Below, piece after piece: positions 57,801 to 64,000 of a stretch of 64,000 bases of DNA (position 1 is its first letter; each line of letters opens with the position of its first letter). The notes below the pieces were generated by a model, which saw only the letters and a list, made by a program, of their open reading frames with translations, was not told the DNA's origin and made no database searches. Position numbers and translations under genes: made by a program. Origin of the DNA: an uncultured Archangium sp. (lineage in GTDB: Bacteria > Myxococcota > Myxococcia > Myxococcales > Myxococcaceae); NCBI GenBank assembly GCA_903905455.1, contig CAIVGN010000191.1, positions 1 through 64,000 on the forward strand, given 5' to 3'.

Positions 57801-59158
57801 TCCGCGACGGTGTTCACGAAGCTGTGCCGGAGGTCGCCGATCTTCGGCGAGAAGCCCGCATCACCACACTCGATGGGGTCGCCCGACTTCACCGGGTTGT
57901 TGCACAGGAAGAACATCTGGCGAACGGTCGAGGGGTCCTTCTGCTGGGCGGCGCCGATGGCGCGGCGGAAGGCGCGGTCGTAGTCCTTCTCGATGGTCCG
58001 GCCCGGCTCCCAGAACTCGTCGTAGCGGGCGGTGCCGCCCATGCGGGCGGCGGGGGTGAAGTAGTAACGGATGGGCTCGGGGGTACGCGCCGCCATGGCG
58101 ATGGCCTGGTCGGTCACCTCGCCGTTGGCCTTCTGGTAGTACTCCTTCCAGACGCGGTGGCGGTTCGCGAGGCGGATGACGGCCGAGTCGTTGAACCCGA
58201 ACTTCTTGTCGTAGTTGAGGCGGTCGGTGCGGAAGTACCCGAAGTACGACATCAGGTCGTTCGGGAACTGCAGCGGCTCGTAGTCACGCGACCAGGTGGT
58301 GTCGACCTTGGCGATGGAGACCCGCATGTGGATCTCGCTCGCGGTGCAGTCGTTCATCTGCCCGTAGCTGGCGAAGTAGCAGAGGGGAACCGCGCCGAAG
58401 CCCTCGAAGTAGGTGGTGTCGGGCGAGGCCATGTAGCGGCCAGTGACGTCGAAGTAGACGAGCTCTTTCTTCCCGTCGCCGTTGCGATCGGCGTACTCGA
58501 AGCTCGGCCAATCGTAGGGGTCGGTGCCCGGCTCGTTGGGCTGGATCCAGTTGGAGTTGGTGACGCCGCTGGCCGGGTTCTGCACCGTGCCCCAGTTCAG
58601 GCCCGAGGCCTGGTTGAGCACGTTCATCGCCCAGTTCACGCGGATGTACTCGCGCTCGTTCCACGGGCGATCCGAGGCGTTCTCGGAGACCACGTTGGTC
58701 TGCTCGCCGGTCGCCGGGTTGTACCCGCGCTGGATGTCGAAGTGGCTGACGATGGGGAAGGCCACCACCGGAGCGCCGTAATACTTCTGGCCGCCCGTGC
58801 ACACGCCCGCGGCGTTGCAGTACTTGGCGGTGGTGCCGGAGATCTTCGACGTCTGGTCGACGTTGGCCTCGGCGCCGATGGCGTAGGCGTAGGAGCGGTA
58901 ACCGACGAGGTTGCCTTCCTGGACCTCCCACACCAGCTTTTCCATGTTGCCGGTCTGGCCGGGGAACGTGAACTGGGTGTTGAACGGCGTCCAGGTCACG
59001 GTGTTGCGGAAGAACCACTGCCCGTCGAGCAGGTCCGCCTTGCGGACGACGTTGGGCTGAACACGGACGACATCGCCGTTGCTCTGCGCGCAGCCGACCG
59101 CGAACAGCACGGTGACGGCAGCGGCGAGCCAGCGCCAGTTGGTGGAGCGACGGGTCAT
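54845..59158 (-). CDS. Giant zinc-metalloprotease lipoprotein B (paralogue of A)
   Basis: 1437 residues from ATG 59158, with GGAGG 5 bases upstream. Signal peptide MTRRSTNWRWLAAAVTVLFAVGC, lipobox A-V-G-C. It shares with protein A the mature start 'QPN...DLL-G-W', the block 'GPSSxDPETG', the zinc region, 'EYSSIMDY', and a C-terminal 'VPYMFCSD...CNR' and 'FRRDR' block. Its zinc motif is 'HETGHTLNLRH' from residue 728, with Asn where metzincins normally have Gly. The protein sits 32 bp upstream of gene A and 43 bp downstream of the barrel gene. Confidence 0.9.
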   Translation of the reverse strand: MTRRSTNWRWLAAAVTVLFAVGCAQSNGDVVRVQPNVVRKADLLDGQWFFRNTVTWTPFNTQFTFPGQTGNMEKLVWEVQEGNLVGYRSYAYAIGAEANVDQTSKISGTTAKYCNAAGVCTGGQKYYGAPVVAFPIVSHFDIQRGYNPATGEQTNVVSENASDRPWNEREYIRVNWAMNVLNQASGLNWGTVQNPASGVTNSNWIQPNEPGTDPYDWPSFEYADRNGDGKKELVYFDVTGRYMASPDTTYFEGFGAVPLCYFASYGQMNDCTASEIHMRVSIAKVDTTWSRDYEPLQFPNDLMSYFGYFRTDRLNYDKKFGFNDSAVIRLANRHRVWKEYYQKANGEVTDQAIAMAARTPEPIRYYFTPAARMGGTARYDEFWEPGRTIEKDYDRAFRRAIGAAQQKDPSTVRQMFFLCNNPVKSGDPIECGDAGFSPKIGDLRHSFVNTVAEPVANGLLGYGPSSADPETGQIISAMSNTYTWGVDLYGRSVLNWILLLNKEQTLDGYISGQQAHDYIAQNPVYNIAKLQKQGVLQSELQGEPTRNAESVGAWDRPSMRMANLMATLKADKATIASRGDQMKKAADELAKHPELEAALLDNPDVQADLVNLLPAVARGAAARDPNFLRDASRSVLTNIKLSQNWEKARLEYLGKHSITTFDFYDRTLVGVANEKILYRNNRVKELVDGGNARCANVSGCTTDEARGIADDEISRQLRQQVWLATALHETGHTLNLRHNFQGSYDSINYGDKYWDLRKETLTIQQNGVAKVARTPADMKKVTDGTADQLTTGMHNHEYSSIMDYSGKIYGDWAGIGRYDEAALIFAYSGDTQPGYVEVFNGARKTSKVVPGSDNANLTISGAGADLPMVNVTHTNPNVRNYTERFHYSTVPLHFGEGNEINAIINDGISKLRDRHLEKWTAVVADEARVRTAMLADPTLIDDPDRAAGVIGSPLLRVPYMFCSDDSADGPVLSCNRFDRGPDYYEIVRTKLEDYWNYYFDSHFRRDRAFFSGNAAFNRTFGTFFFVSNSYKHWVYEFYKTSSRGQEQVSRYKLDPLMQDYWTMAVLDGVNQHLNVMSVPPDGLFMLRNLRGGPRWDLISQGDDFDYLNPAGRQRLEDLYRSRYQATDFMTIPRGLGRRMYSRFDYKSGFGFWDRMLEAGHYNDQIGAMFAAVIPDIEIQGVDVTADSDRYAIPYYLVFRDEFQSTFSSLWANDEEKIRPTGYKSVNSGDEVQDAANIEWRTYVRGTDFFAGFNYPRERRNCSVGQTPFKDDCWKTAQNPAPANIQLTYTSRIYGLFLGMAYFRVNNDLDYSKANQIFKLGSGEAFQVAPGYHTVEVPDVVTGHRYVAIEKDGAAPNSTGAVRMIDIANQYRQLVLDPTTCPLPDYIFFLGYTCLPADQGNNPAILEDRRKYWTEVFQDAIRDLDTQRGMYQAFGKAF

Positions 59159-59201
59159 GTTGCCTCCAGAAGAGAGCTGCAGGTTTCGCGAAGACATGGG
59201 G

Positions 59202-60362
59202 TCAGTAGGCCGCGGAGAGGGTGAAGTAGATCGACGTTCCGTTGTCGGCCCACGTGCCAAGCGAGAGGAAGGGGAAGCGGACCTGGCCGGTCGGCGTGAG
59301 CGGGGTCTGGACGGTGCTCACCCCGAGGTCGAGCGAGTAGTGCTCGTTGAGCTGGTACGAACCGCCGAAGTACGACGAGGTGCGGTCGCTCTGGCCGAGG
59401 CCGACCTTGGCCACCGGGTTGCCGTTGTCGTCGAGGGCCTTGGGCGTCAGGTCGTCGACGGCGGTGGTGATGCCGTGCTTCCACGAGCGGATGTACGTGT
59501 AGCCGGCGTAGAGGAGGAAGCTGCCCGTCGCGCGCCACTGGATCTGGCCGCCGGCGGACAGCGACCACGCCGGGTTGGCGCCGCCGGTGCCGCAGTACAG
59601 CTCGCCCGCGCGGCACACCGACAGCAGGTTGCCGTTGGAGTCGGTGGGGGTCACGCCGGTGCCGCTGACGTTGGGGTTGCGGAAGCCGTTGAACGACTGG
59701 CCGTAGAACGCGCGCGAGCCCGAGAGCACGGCGCGGAAGTCGACGGTGCCCACCGAGCGCGAGGCGGTGACGCTGACGCTCAGCGCGGTGATCAGGCCGC
59801 CGTTCCAGCTCTCGAGGGAGGTGGGGATGGTGAGGCCGACGCTCGGGGTGAAGGCGATGTTGGTCAGGGCCTTCTCCCTGAACAGCGCGGGGGCCGAGAC
59901 GCCGACGCGGATGTCGCCGACCGACCAGCGACGGCCGGTCTCGGCGTCCGGCAGGGTGTACTCGTAGCTGCCGCGGATGGTGGCGCTGGCCACGAGGCGC
60001 TGCTTGCCGATGCCGAAGAGGTACTGGGGGATGATGGTGAGGTAGGCCGAGAGCGACGAGTAGTAGCGCGCGTCCACGAAGGTGCCCGCGCCCAGGTAGT
60101 GATCGAGGGCGGTGATGAACTGGAAGCCCGACTGGTTGGCCTGCTCTTCGGGCGTGCGCGCCTGGACGGCGTTGGCCAGCGGGTTGGCCGCCTTGGCTGC
60201 GTCCTTCTTCTGCGTGCTGTCGGCGGTGGCCCCCGTCGCGGTCGCGGCTTCAGGCGTGGTCGGGGAAGAAGCCGGCGCCTCGGGCGTTGGAGCGGGCGTC
60301 TGCGCCAGCGCCAACACGGGCACCAGCAGGCTCAGCAAGATTGCGGCAAGCGCCTTCTTCAC
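59202..60362 (-). CDS. Outer-membrane beta-barrel protein of the metalloprotease operon
   Basis: 386 residues with a GTG start at 60362, fixed by GGAGG six bases upstream and by a clean Sec signal peptide (KKALAAILLSLLVPVLALA). After an Ala/Thr/Pro-rich segment (20-75) come many amphipathic strands ending in aromatic residues ('RLVASATIRGSYEYTL', 'FLLYAGYTYIRSW', 'YSLDLGVSTVQTPL') and a terminal 'STIYFTLSAAY'-like strand ending in Tyr, typical of outer-membrane barrels. First gene of the operon; a porin, secretion partner or docking site for the two lipoprotein proteases are all possible. Confidence 0.85.
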   Translation of the reverse strand: MKKALAAILLSLLVPVLALAQTPAPTPEAPASSPTTPEAATATGATADSTQKKDAAKAANPLANAVQARTPEEQANQSGFQFITALDHYLGAGTFVDARYYSSLSAYLTIIPQYLFGIGKQRLVASATIRGSYEYTLPDAETGRRWSVGDIRVGVSAPALFREKALTNIAFTPSVGLTIPTSLESWNGGLITALSVSVTASRSVGTVDFRAVLSGSRAFYGQSFNGFRNPNVSGTGVTPTDSNGNLLSVCRAGELYCGTGGANPAWSLSAGGQIQWRATGSFLLYAGYTYIRSWKHGITTAVDDLTPKALDDNGNPVAKVGLGQSDRTSSYFGGSYQLNEHYSLDLGVSTVQTPLTPTGQVRFPFLSLGTWADNGTSIYFTLSAAY

Positions 60363-60655
60363 GCAGACCTCCGGGACAGGACGGGGCCGGGGGGCAACAT
60401 GTGTGCCGAAATTCCCCAACCGACCGAGAGCAGCAAAGACGATGAATTCACTGCCAAAACCGACGCGCCCAGGCGAAGCGAGAACATCGCAGGTGCGGCA
60501 CCGGCCGCGCTGAGCGTTAGCGGAGCGACGGTCTTGGTGAGCGGCGATGCCAGCAAAGCGACACCTCGAACAGCGTGTAGGCAGACGTCTGGAAAAGGCG
60601 CGCGCTGTAACACGGGGGTCAGCGGCCGATCAATCAGGGTGACTAACGCGGCGAG
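60363..60655. other. 293-bp intergenic control region
   Basis: No gene supported on either strand. It is the longest gene-free stretch in the window and must hold the promoter of the barrel/metalloprotease operon (minus). It contains the shared GACCCCCGTG-type element at 60607-60621 and several short A-rich patches (gaattca, caaaacc), but no clear -35/-10 pair that I would assign. Confidence 0.6.
60607..60621 (-). promoter_or_regulatory. Second copy of the GACCCCCGTG element
   Basis: On the minus strand it reads TGACCCCCGTGTTAC, about 245 bases upstream of the barrel gene start. The core differs from the ssb copy (39641-39661) at one position within GACCCCCGTG(C/T)TA. Recurrence in two intergenic regions, in the same orientation relative to the gene, is the evidence. 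Confidence 0.35.
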
Positions 60656-62050
60656 TCAAGCATCCTGCGCGGTCGCCAGGAGCCGCTGGAGCCTGGCCGG
60701 TTCGAGCCGCAGGAGCATGGTCTTTTCGCGCGTGAAGGTGACCGCGCCGGGGGCCGCGTCCTTGGGTTTGTGGACGAACTTCACCGGCGTGTAGCTGACC
60801 TCGACGCGGGGCTCGCCCTTGGCGTCGGAGTGGTGCGCGGCGAGGTGGGCAGCGTCGAGCAGCAGCTCGCTGCTCAGCGTGGCGTTCTTCTCGATGGGCA
60901 CCACCACGTGCGCCCCGGGGACGCCGCGGGCGTGGAGCCAGACGTGAAAGGGCCGGGCGACATGGAAGGTGAGCGAGTCGTTGTGGGTCGAGCCGCGGCC
61001 CACCCAGATGCGGTGCCCGCCCTGCCCCACGTACTCGCGGTACGGCGGGAGCGCCGGCTGGGCGGCGGTCTTCTCGCGGCGGGAGGTCAGCGGTGGCGGC
61101 GCGCTGGGCGCGGTGTCGAGGGCGGCGAGCTGGGCCTCGAGGGCCCGGCCTTCGGCCTCGAGCACCCCGAGACGCTGCCTGGCCATGTCGGCGCCGCGCA
61201 CCATGCGCTTGTACTGGTGGAACCGGTGCTCGACCTCCTGCTGGGGCGTGCGCCTGGGGTCGAGGGCGATCTCCACGTCGCGGGTGGTGCCGTCTTCGAG
61301 GTACTCGGGCAGCACCACCGAGGGAGCCCCGCGCTGGAGCCGGTAGAGGTTCTGGGTGAGCAGCTCGCCCTCGCGGCGGAAGGCGAGCGCCTTATCGGTG
61401 CGCTCGGCCTCGACGCGCACCTTGGCCCTGGTGCGCTCGAGCTTCTTGAGCTTCGCCAGCAGCGGCGCCTTGCGGCCATCGACGTAGGTCTTCTGCTCGC
61501 TGGCGGCGAAGAGCGCCTCGGCGGCATGGGCGAGGCGGAGCACGGGGCGCTCGCCCTGCAGCCGCGAGGTCGAAGGCTTGAGCGGCTGCTCGTCGAGCGG
61601 CACCCACGGATGGTTGACGCGCAGGCCCGGCCGCGAAGGCACCGAGACGCAGCGCACCCTGGCCTCTCCGGTACACAGCACGATGACCGGCGCGGTGGTC
61701 ACCTCGAGGATGAGGTTCAGGAAGCGCTGCGCCTTGGTGAAGTGCAGCAACAGGGTGCGCCGCGCGGGCAACACCTCGACGTCGGCGAGCTTCGCGCCGG
61801 TCAGTTCGGAACGGAGCACCGACTGCCAGCCCGGAGGCGTGGGCGGGTTCTGCGGGCGCTCCTCGACGGCCGAAAGGCGGGTGACGCCGGGGTCGGCGCA
61901 CAGCAGCAGGGTCACGCTGCGACCCGGCACGCGAACCTCGAAGTACACCCGCGTGGTGGTGGGCGAAGAGACGTGCTGCACCACGCCGCCGGCCAGCTCG
62001 CGGGTGATCTCCGCGGCGATGAGGGACAGCTCTTCAGCTCGCAGCGACAC
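60656..62050 (-). CDS. NFACT (RqcH-like) protein, short form
   Basis: 464 residues with a GTG start at 62050. An N-terminal NFACT-N-like domain ('LADVEVLPARRTLLLHF', 'NPPTPPG') is followed by a Lys/Arg-rich coiled coil (about 195-330) and the NFACT-R (DUF814) domain 'HNDSLTFHVARPFHVWLHARGVPGAHVV' near residues 360-390. RqcH-type proteins bind stalled 50S-peptidyl-tRNA complexes and add Ala tails. It is ~100 residues shorter than usual and reads A96-R97-R98 where the family has an essential Asp-Arg pair. It overlaps the ligase stop by 17 bases. Confidence 0.88.
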   Translation of the reverse strand: MSLRAEELSLIAAEITRELAGGVVQHVSSPTTTRVYFEVRVPGRSVTLLLCADPGVTRLSAVEERPQNPPTPPGWQSVLRSELTGAKLADVEVLPARRTLLLHFTKAQRFLNLILEVTTAPVIVLCTGEARVRCVSVPSRPGLRVNHPWVPLDEQPLKPSTSRLQGERPVLRLAHAAEALFAASEQKTYVDGRKAPLLAKLKKLERTRAKVRVEAERTDKALAFRREGELLTQNLYRLQRGAPSVVLPEYLEDGTTRDVEIALDPRRTPQQEVEHRFHQYKRMVRGADMARQRLGVLEAEGRALEAQLAALDTAPSAPPPLTSRREKTAAQPALPPYREYVGQGGHRIWVGRGSTHNDSLTFHVARPFHVWLHARGVPGAHVVVPIEKNATLSSELLLDAAHLAAHHSDAKGEPRVEVSYTPVKFVHKPKDAAPGAVTFTREKTMLLRLEPARLQRLLATAQDA

Positions 62051-63083
62051 GGCCGGGGCTCAGCGCGACGATGGTCGCGAGGGAAAAGGGGTTGGGGGGC
62101 AGCAGTTGCAGGGTCACGCAGTCCTTCGGGGCCTTGTCTTCACGCCAGCGCAGGAAGGTCGACGCGTGGCGGAAGCGGGGGCCCTGCAGGTAGTCGTAGC
62201 GCACCTCGCACACCAGCTTCGGTTCGAGGGGCACCCAGGTCGGGCCGTCCTTGCCCTTGTTCCAGCGGCTGGGAGCATCCGGGGTCCGCCCTGCCCCGAA
62301 GGACGTGCCGCCCTCGAGCGGCAGGAGCTTCTCGCGCAGGGCCTTCTTCTCCTTCGCGCTGAAGGACGAGGTGTGGCCCACGTGGTGGAGCACCCCGGCC
62401 TCGTCGTAGAGCCCGAGCAACAGCGAGCCCACGGTGCCCTCGGTCTTGCCGGGGCGATAGCCGCCGACCACGCAGTCCACCGTGCGGCCGTGCTTCACCT
62501 TCACCATCACCCGCTTGCCCGGCTGGTAGTCGAGGGCCTCGCGCCGGGCGATCACCCCGTCGCAGCCTGCGCCCTCGAAGTCGTGGAACCACCGCTTCGC
62601 CTCGCCGACGTCGGCGGTCTGGGGCGTGACGAAGAAGGCCCCGTGGCCTGCGAAGTGCTCGAGCAGTTTCTGGCGGCGAAGCGAGCCGGCCAGCGGCCGG
62701 AGATCGACGTCACCGAGGGCGAGGCAGTCGAAGGCCACGAAGCCCGCGGGGGTCTCGACGGAGAGCTTGTGGACCCGCGAGGCGGCCGGGTGAATGCGGT
62801 TCGACAGGGCGTCGAAGTCGAGCCCCCTGGGTCCCGGGAGGATGATCTCGCCGTCGACGACGATCTCCGGGGGCAGCGCCTTCGCGAGGCCCACCAGCAC
62901 TTCGGGGAAGTAGCGCTCCAGCGGCTGCCCGTTGCGGCTGCAGAGGTGCACGCGATCGCCCTCGCGAAACACAATGGCGCGAAATCCATCCCACTTCGGC
63001 TCGTAGACCCACCCTGCTCCTTCGGGGATCTCGTCCTGCGCCTCGGCGAGCATGGGTTCGAGTGGTGAGGGGAACGGAAGCAT
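62034..63083 (-). CDS. ATP-dependent DNA ligase, LigC-like
   Basis: 349 residues. Nucleotidyltransferase motif I 'YEPKWDGFR' with the AMP-accepting K30, 'VVDGEI', 'FVAFDCLAL', 'GVIAR' and 'VKVKHGRTVDCVVGGY' (motif V), then an OB-fold domain. The sequence and length match mycobacterial LigC-type ligases rather than LigD; no polymerase, nuclease or Ku gene is adjacent. It seals nicks using ATP and probably works in repair. Start ATG 63083, divergent from the TonB-like gene (48-bp gap). Confidence 0.9.
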   Translation of the reverse strand: MLPFPSPLEPMLAEAQDEIPEGAGWVYEPKWDGFRAIVFREGDRVHLCSRNGQPLERYFPEVLVGLAKALPPEIVVDGEIILPGPRGLDFDALSNRIHPAASRVHKLSVETPAGFVAFDCLALGDVDLRPLAGSLRRQKLLEHFAGHGAFFVTPQTADVGEAKRWFHDFEGAGCDGVIARREALDYQPGKRVMVKVKHGRTVDCVVGGYRPGKTEGTVGSLLLGLYDEAGVLHHVGHTSSFSAKEKKALREKLLPLEGGTSFGAGRTPDAPSRWNKGKDGPTWVPLEPKLVCEVRYDYLQGPRFRHASTFLRWREDKAPKDCVTLQLLPPNPFSLATIVALSPGRVAAS

Positions 63084-63131
63084 GGGTGGGGCGTTCTACA
63101 GCGGTTCGTGGGCCGTGTTATGTGCACTGAC

Positions 63132-64000
63132 ATGAAGGGCAGCGGCGATCAGCGGCGGTTCGTGGCGCTCATCGGCGTCTCGGTCGTGCTGCACGCGCTG
63201 CTCTTCGGGGCCCTGGCCTCGATGGATCCGCCGCCGCTGCACCTCGAGCCCAAGGCCATCGAGATGGAGTTCGTGACGGTCGAGCCGACGCCTCCGCCCG
63301 AGGTCGTCCAGGCCCCCGCGCAGCCCCAGGCCCAGCCGCCCGCCGCGTCACCTGACAAGAAGAAGCGCACCGAGAAGAAGCCCACCGAGCAGGCCACGGC
63401 GGTCGCCGAGACCCCGGCGGGGACCAGCGGCGCCATCGTCGACACCGGCCCGGCCGTGGGCACCCGCGGCGATCTCCCCGTGGCCACCCGGCCCAACCTC
63501 CTGCCCAGCTCCGGCTTCGCGATGCAGCTGGGCACCGGCGGCCGGGAAGAAGGCCCCCGCGGCACCACGGTGCGCAACGGCCCCGGCGAGGCGCCTGATC
63601 AGCGTTCGCTCAACGAGTACACCGGCGAGGTCTTGAGCCGGCGGCTGAACGCCGATCTGCAGCAGGAGATCGGGCTCGCCGCGGTGGGCGTGGGCAACGT
63701 CCCCACGCACTTCAAGCGCTACGAAGAGGCGATGCGGCGCGCGCTCCCCAAGACGAACATCGACCACACCCCGATGAGCGCCAAGGACATCGTCGGGGAC
63801 GTGGCCGGCATCCTCTTCAACAACGGGCCCTCGGCCGAGGCGCAGCGCAAGGTCGCCGACAGCCCCATGGGGCGCAGCATCCAGCAGCAGAACGTGATGA
63901 TGCCCAACGTCGACGACCAGCGCGCCCGCGAAGGGGCGATGGCCATGATGGCGCAGGGCGAGGCCCTCAAGGAACGCATCACCCGAGAGCGGTTGCGGAC
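63132..64000 (+). CDS. TonB-like membrane protein (3' truncated)
   Basis: Open from ATG 63132 to the end of the window, about 289 codons seen. A short basic start leads into one transmembrane helix ('FVALIGVSVVLHALLFGAL', about residues 10-28) and then a Pro/Lys/Glu-rich periplasmic segment ('EPTPPPEVVQAPAQPQAQPP', 'KKKRTEKKPTEQ'). This is the N-terminal half of a TonB-family energy transducer, or of a related myxobacterial Pro-rich protein. The C-terminal TonB domain, if present, lies beyond the window. No clear ribosome site decides the start. Confidence 0.72.
   Translation, partial: MKGSGDQRRFVALIGVSVVLHALLFGALASMDPPPLHLEPKAIEMEFVTVEPTPPPEVVQAPAQPQAQPPAASPDKKKRTEKKPTEQATAVAETPAGTSGAIVDTGPAVGTRGDLPVATRPNLLPSSGFAMQLGTGGREEGPRGTTVRNGPGEAPDQRSLNEYTGEVLSRRLNADLQQEIGLAAVGVGNVPTHFKRYEEAMRRALPKTNIDHTPMSAKDIVGDVAGILFNNGPSAEAQRKVADSPMGRSIQQQNVMMPNVDDQRAREGAMAMMAQGEALKERITRERLR

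Noticed and set aside
60359-60613. 84-residue minus-strand open frame in the 293-bp gap
   Set aside because: No ribosome site or domain, and it overlaps the well-supported GTG start and signal peptide of the barrel gene.

Overview
The window is high-GC DNA (about two thirds G+C by eye) packed almost wall to wall with protein genes. It looks like chromosome from a myxobacterium (Myxococcota). Evidence: a MYXO-CTERM-type tail on the first gene, TGGG-repeat stalks in two exported proteins, many lipoproteins, a histone-H1-like Lys/Ala tail, a MoxR/DUF58/TPR cluster, a hybrid histidine kinase and a GAF/HD-GYP protein. I count 46 protein genes, two of them cut by the window edges. I see no tRNA, rRNA, CRISPR array, insertion sequence or prophage. 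No gene-free stretch exceeds 300 bases; the longest is 60363-60655.

Layout. 1-5400: a surface protein (beta-helix plus seven Ig-like repeats), two GNAT acetyltransferases, an orphan DNA methyltransferase and a HAD phosphatase. 5400-10800: RluA-type pseudouridine synthase, an unknown protein, HrpB helicase and a membrane phosphoesterase, mostly stop/start coupled, interrupted by one dispersed palindromic repeat. 10820-14078 (minus): TPR protein, MoxR ATPase, DUF58 protein. 14159-18457 (minus): DMT-like membrane protein, transketolase, a conserved unknown protein, MobA. 18522-24816: a cyclic-nucleotide-binding-domain protein, an M50-like protein, a 1218-residue TPR membrane protein with a small 2-TM partner, and a lipoprotein. 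25028-26808 (minus): SDR-like protein coupled to an acyltransferase. 26945-34973 (plus): hybrid sensor kinase, Mfd, an exported protein, a lipoprotein and an SDR reductase. 34993-41894 (minus): HEAT-repeat protein, Hsp33, Cys-rich protein, SSB, and a PBP4-type peptidase. 41970-47135: START-domain protein with an H1-like tail, a large lipoprotein, ribulose-phosphate 3-epimerase (minus) and GAF/HD-GYP. 47146-50077: pyruvate kinase, an ASCH-like protein and a SprT-like metalloprotein. 50181-60362 (minus): an apparent operon of an outer-membrane barrel and two giant paralogous zinc-metalloprotease lipoproteins. 60656-63083 (minus): RqcH-like NFACT protein overlapping an ATP-dependent DNA ligase. 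63132-end: a truncated TonB-like protein.

Most genes are housekeeping or conserved myxobacterial genes. Central carbon metabolism is represented by tkt, rpe and pyk, and genome maintenance by mfd, ssb, hrpB, the ligase and the methyltransferase. The strongest candidate for something undescribed is the 50-60 kb barrel/dual-metalloprotease operon. Next are the START/H1 fusion, the RqcH-like protein that appears to lack the family's Asp-Arg pair, and the SDR-like protein with a substituted catalytic Tyr/Lys pair coupled to an acyltransferase. Five hairpins followed by U-rich tracts give plausible transcript ends. A shared GACCCCCGTG(C/T)TA element lies upstream of both ssb and the metalloprotease operon.
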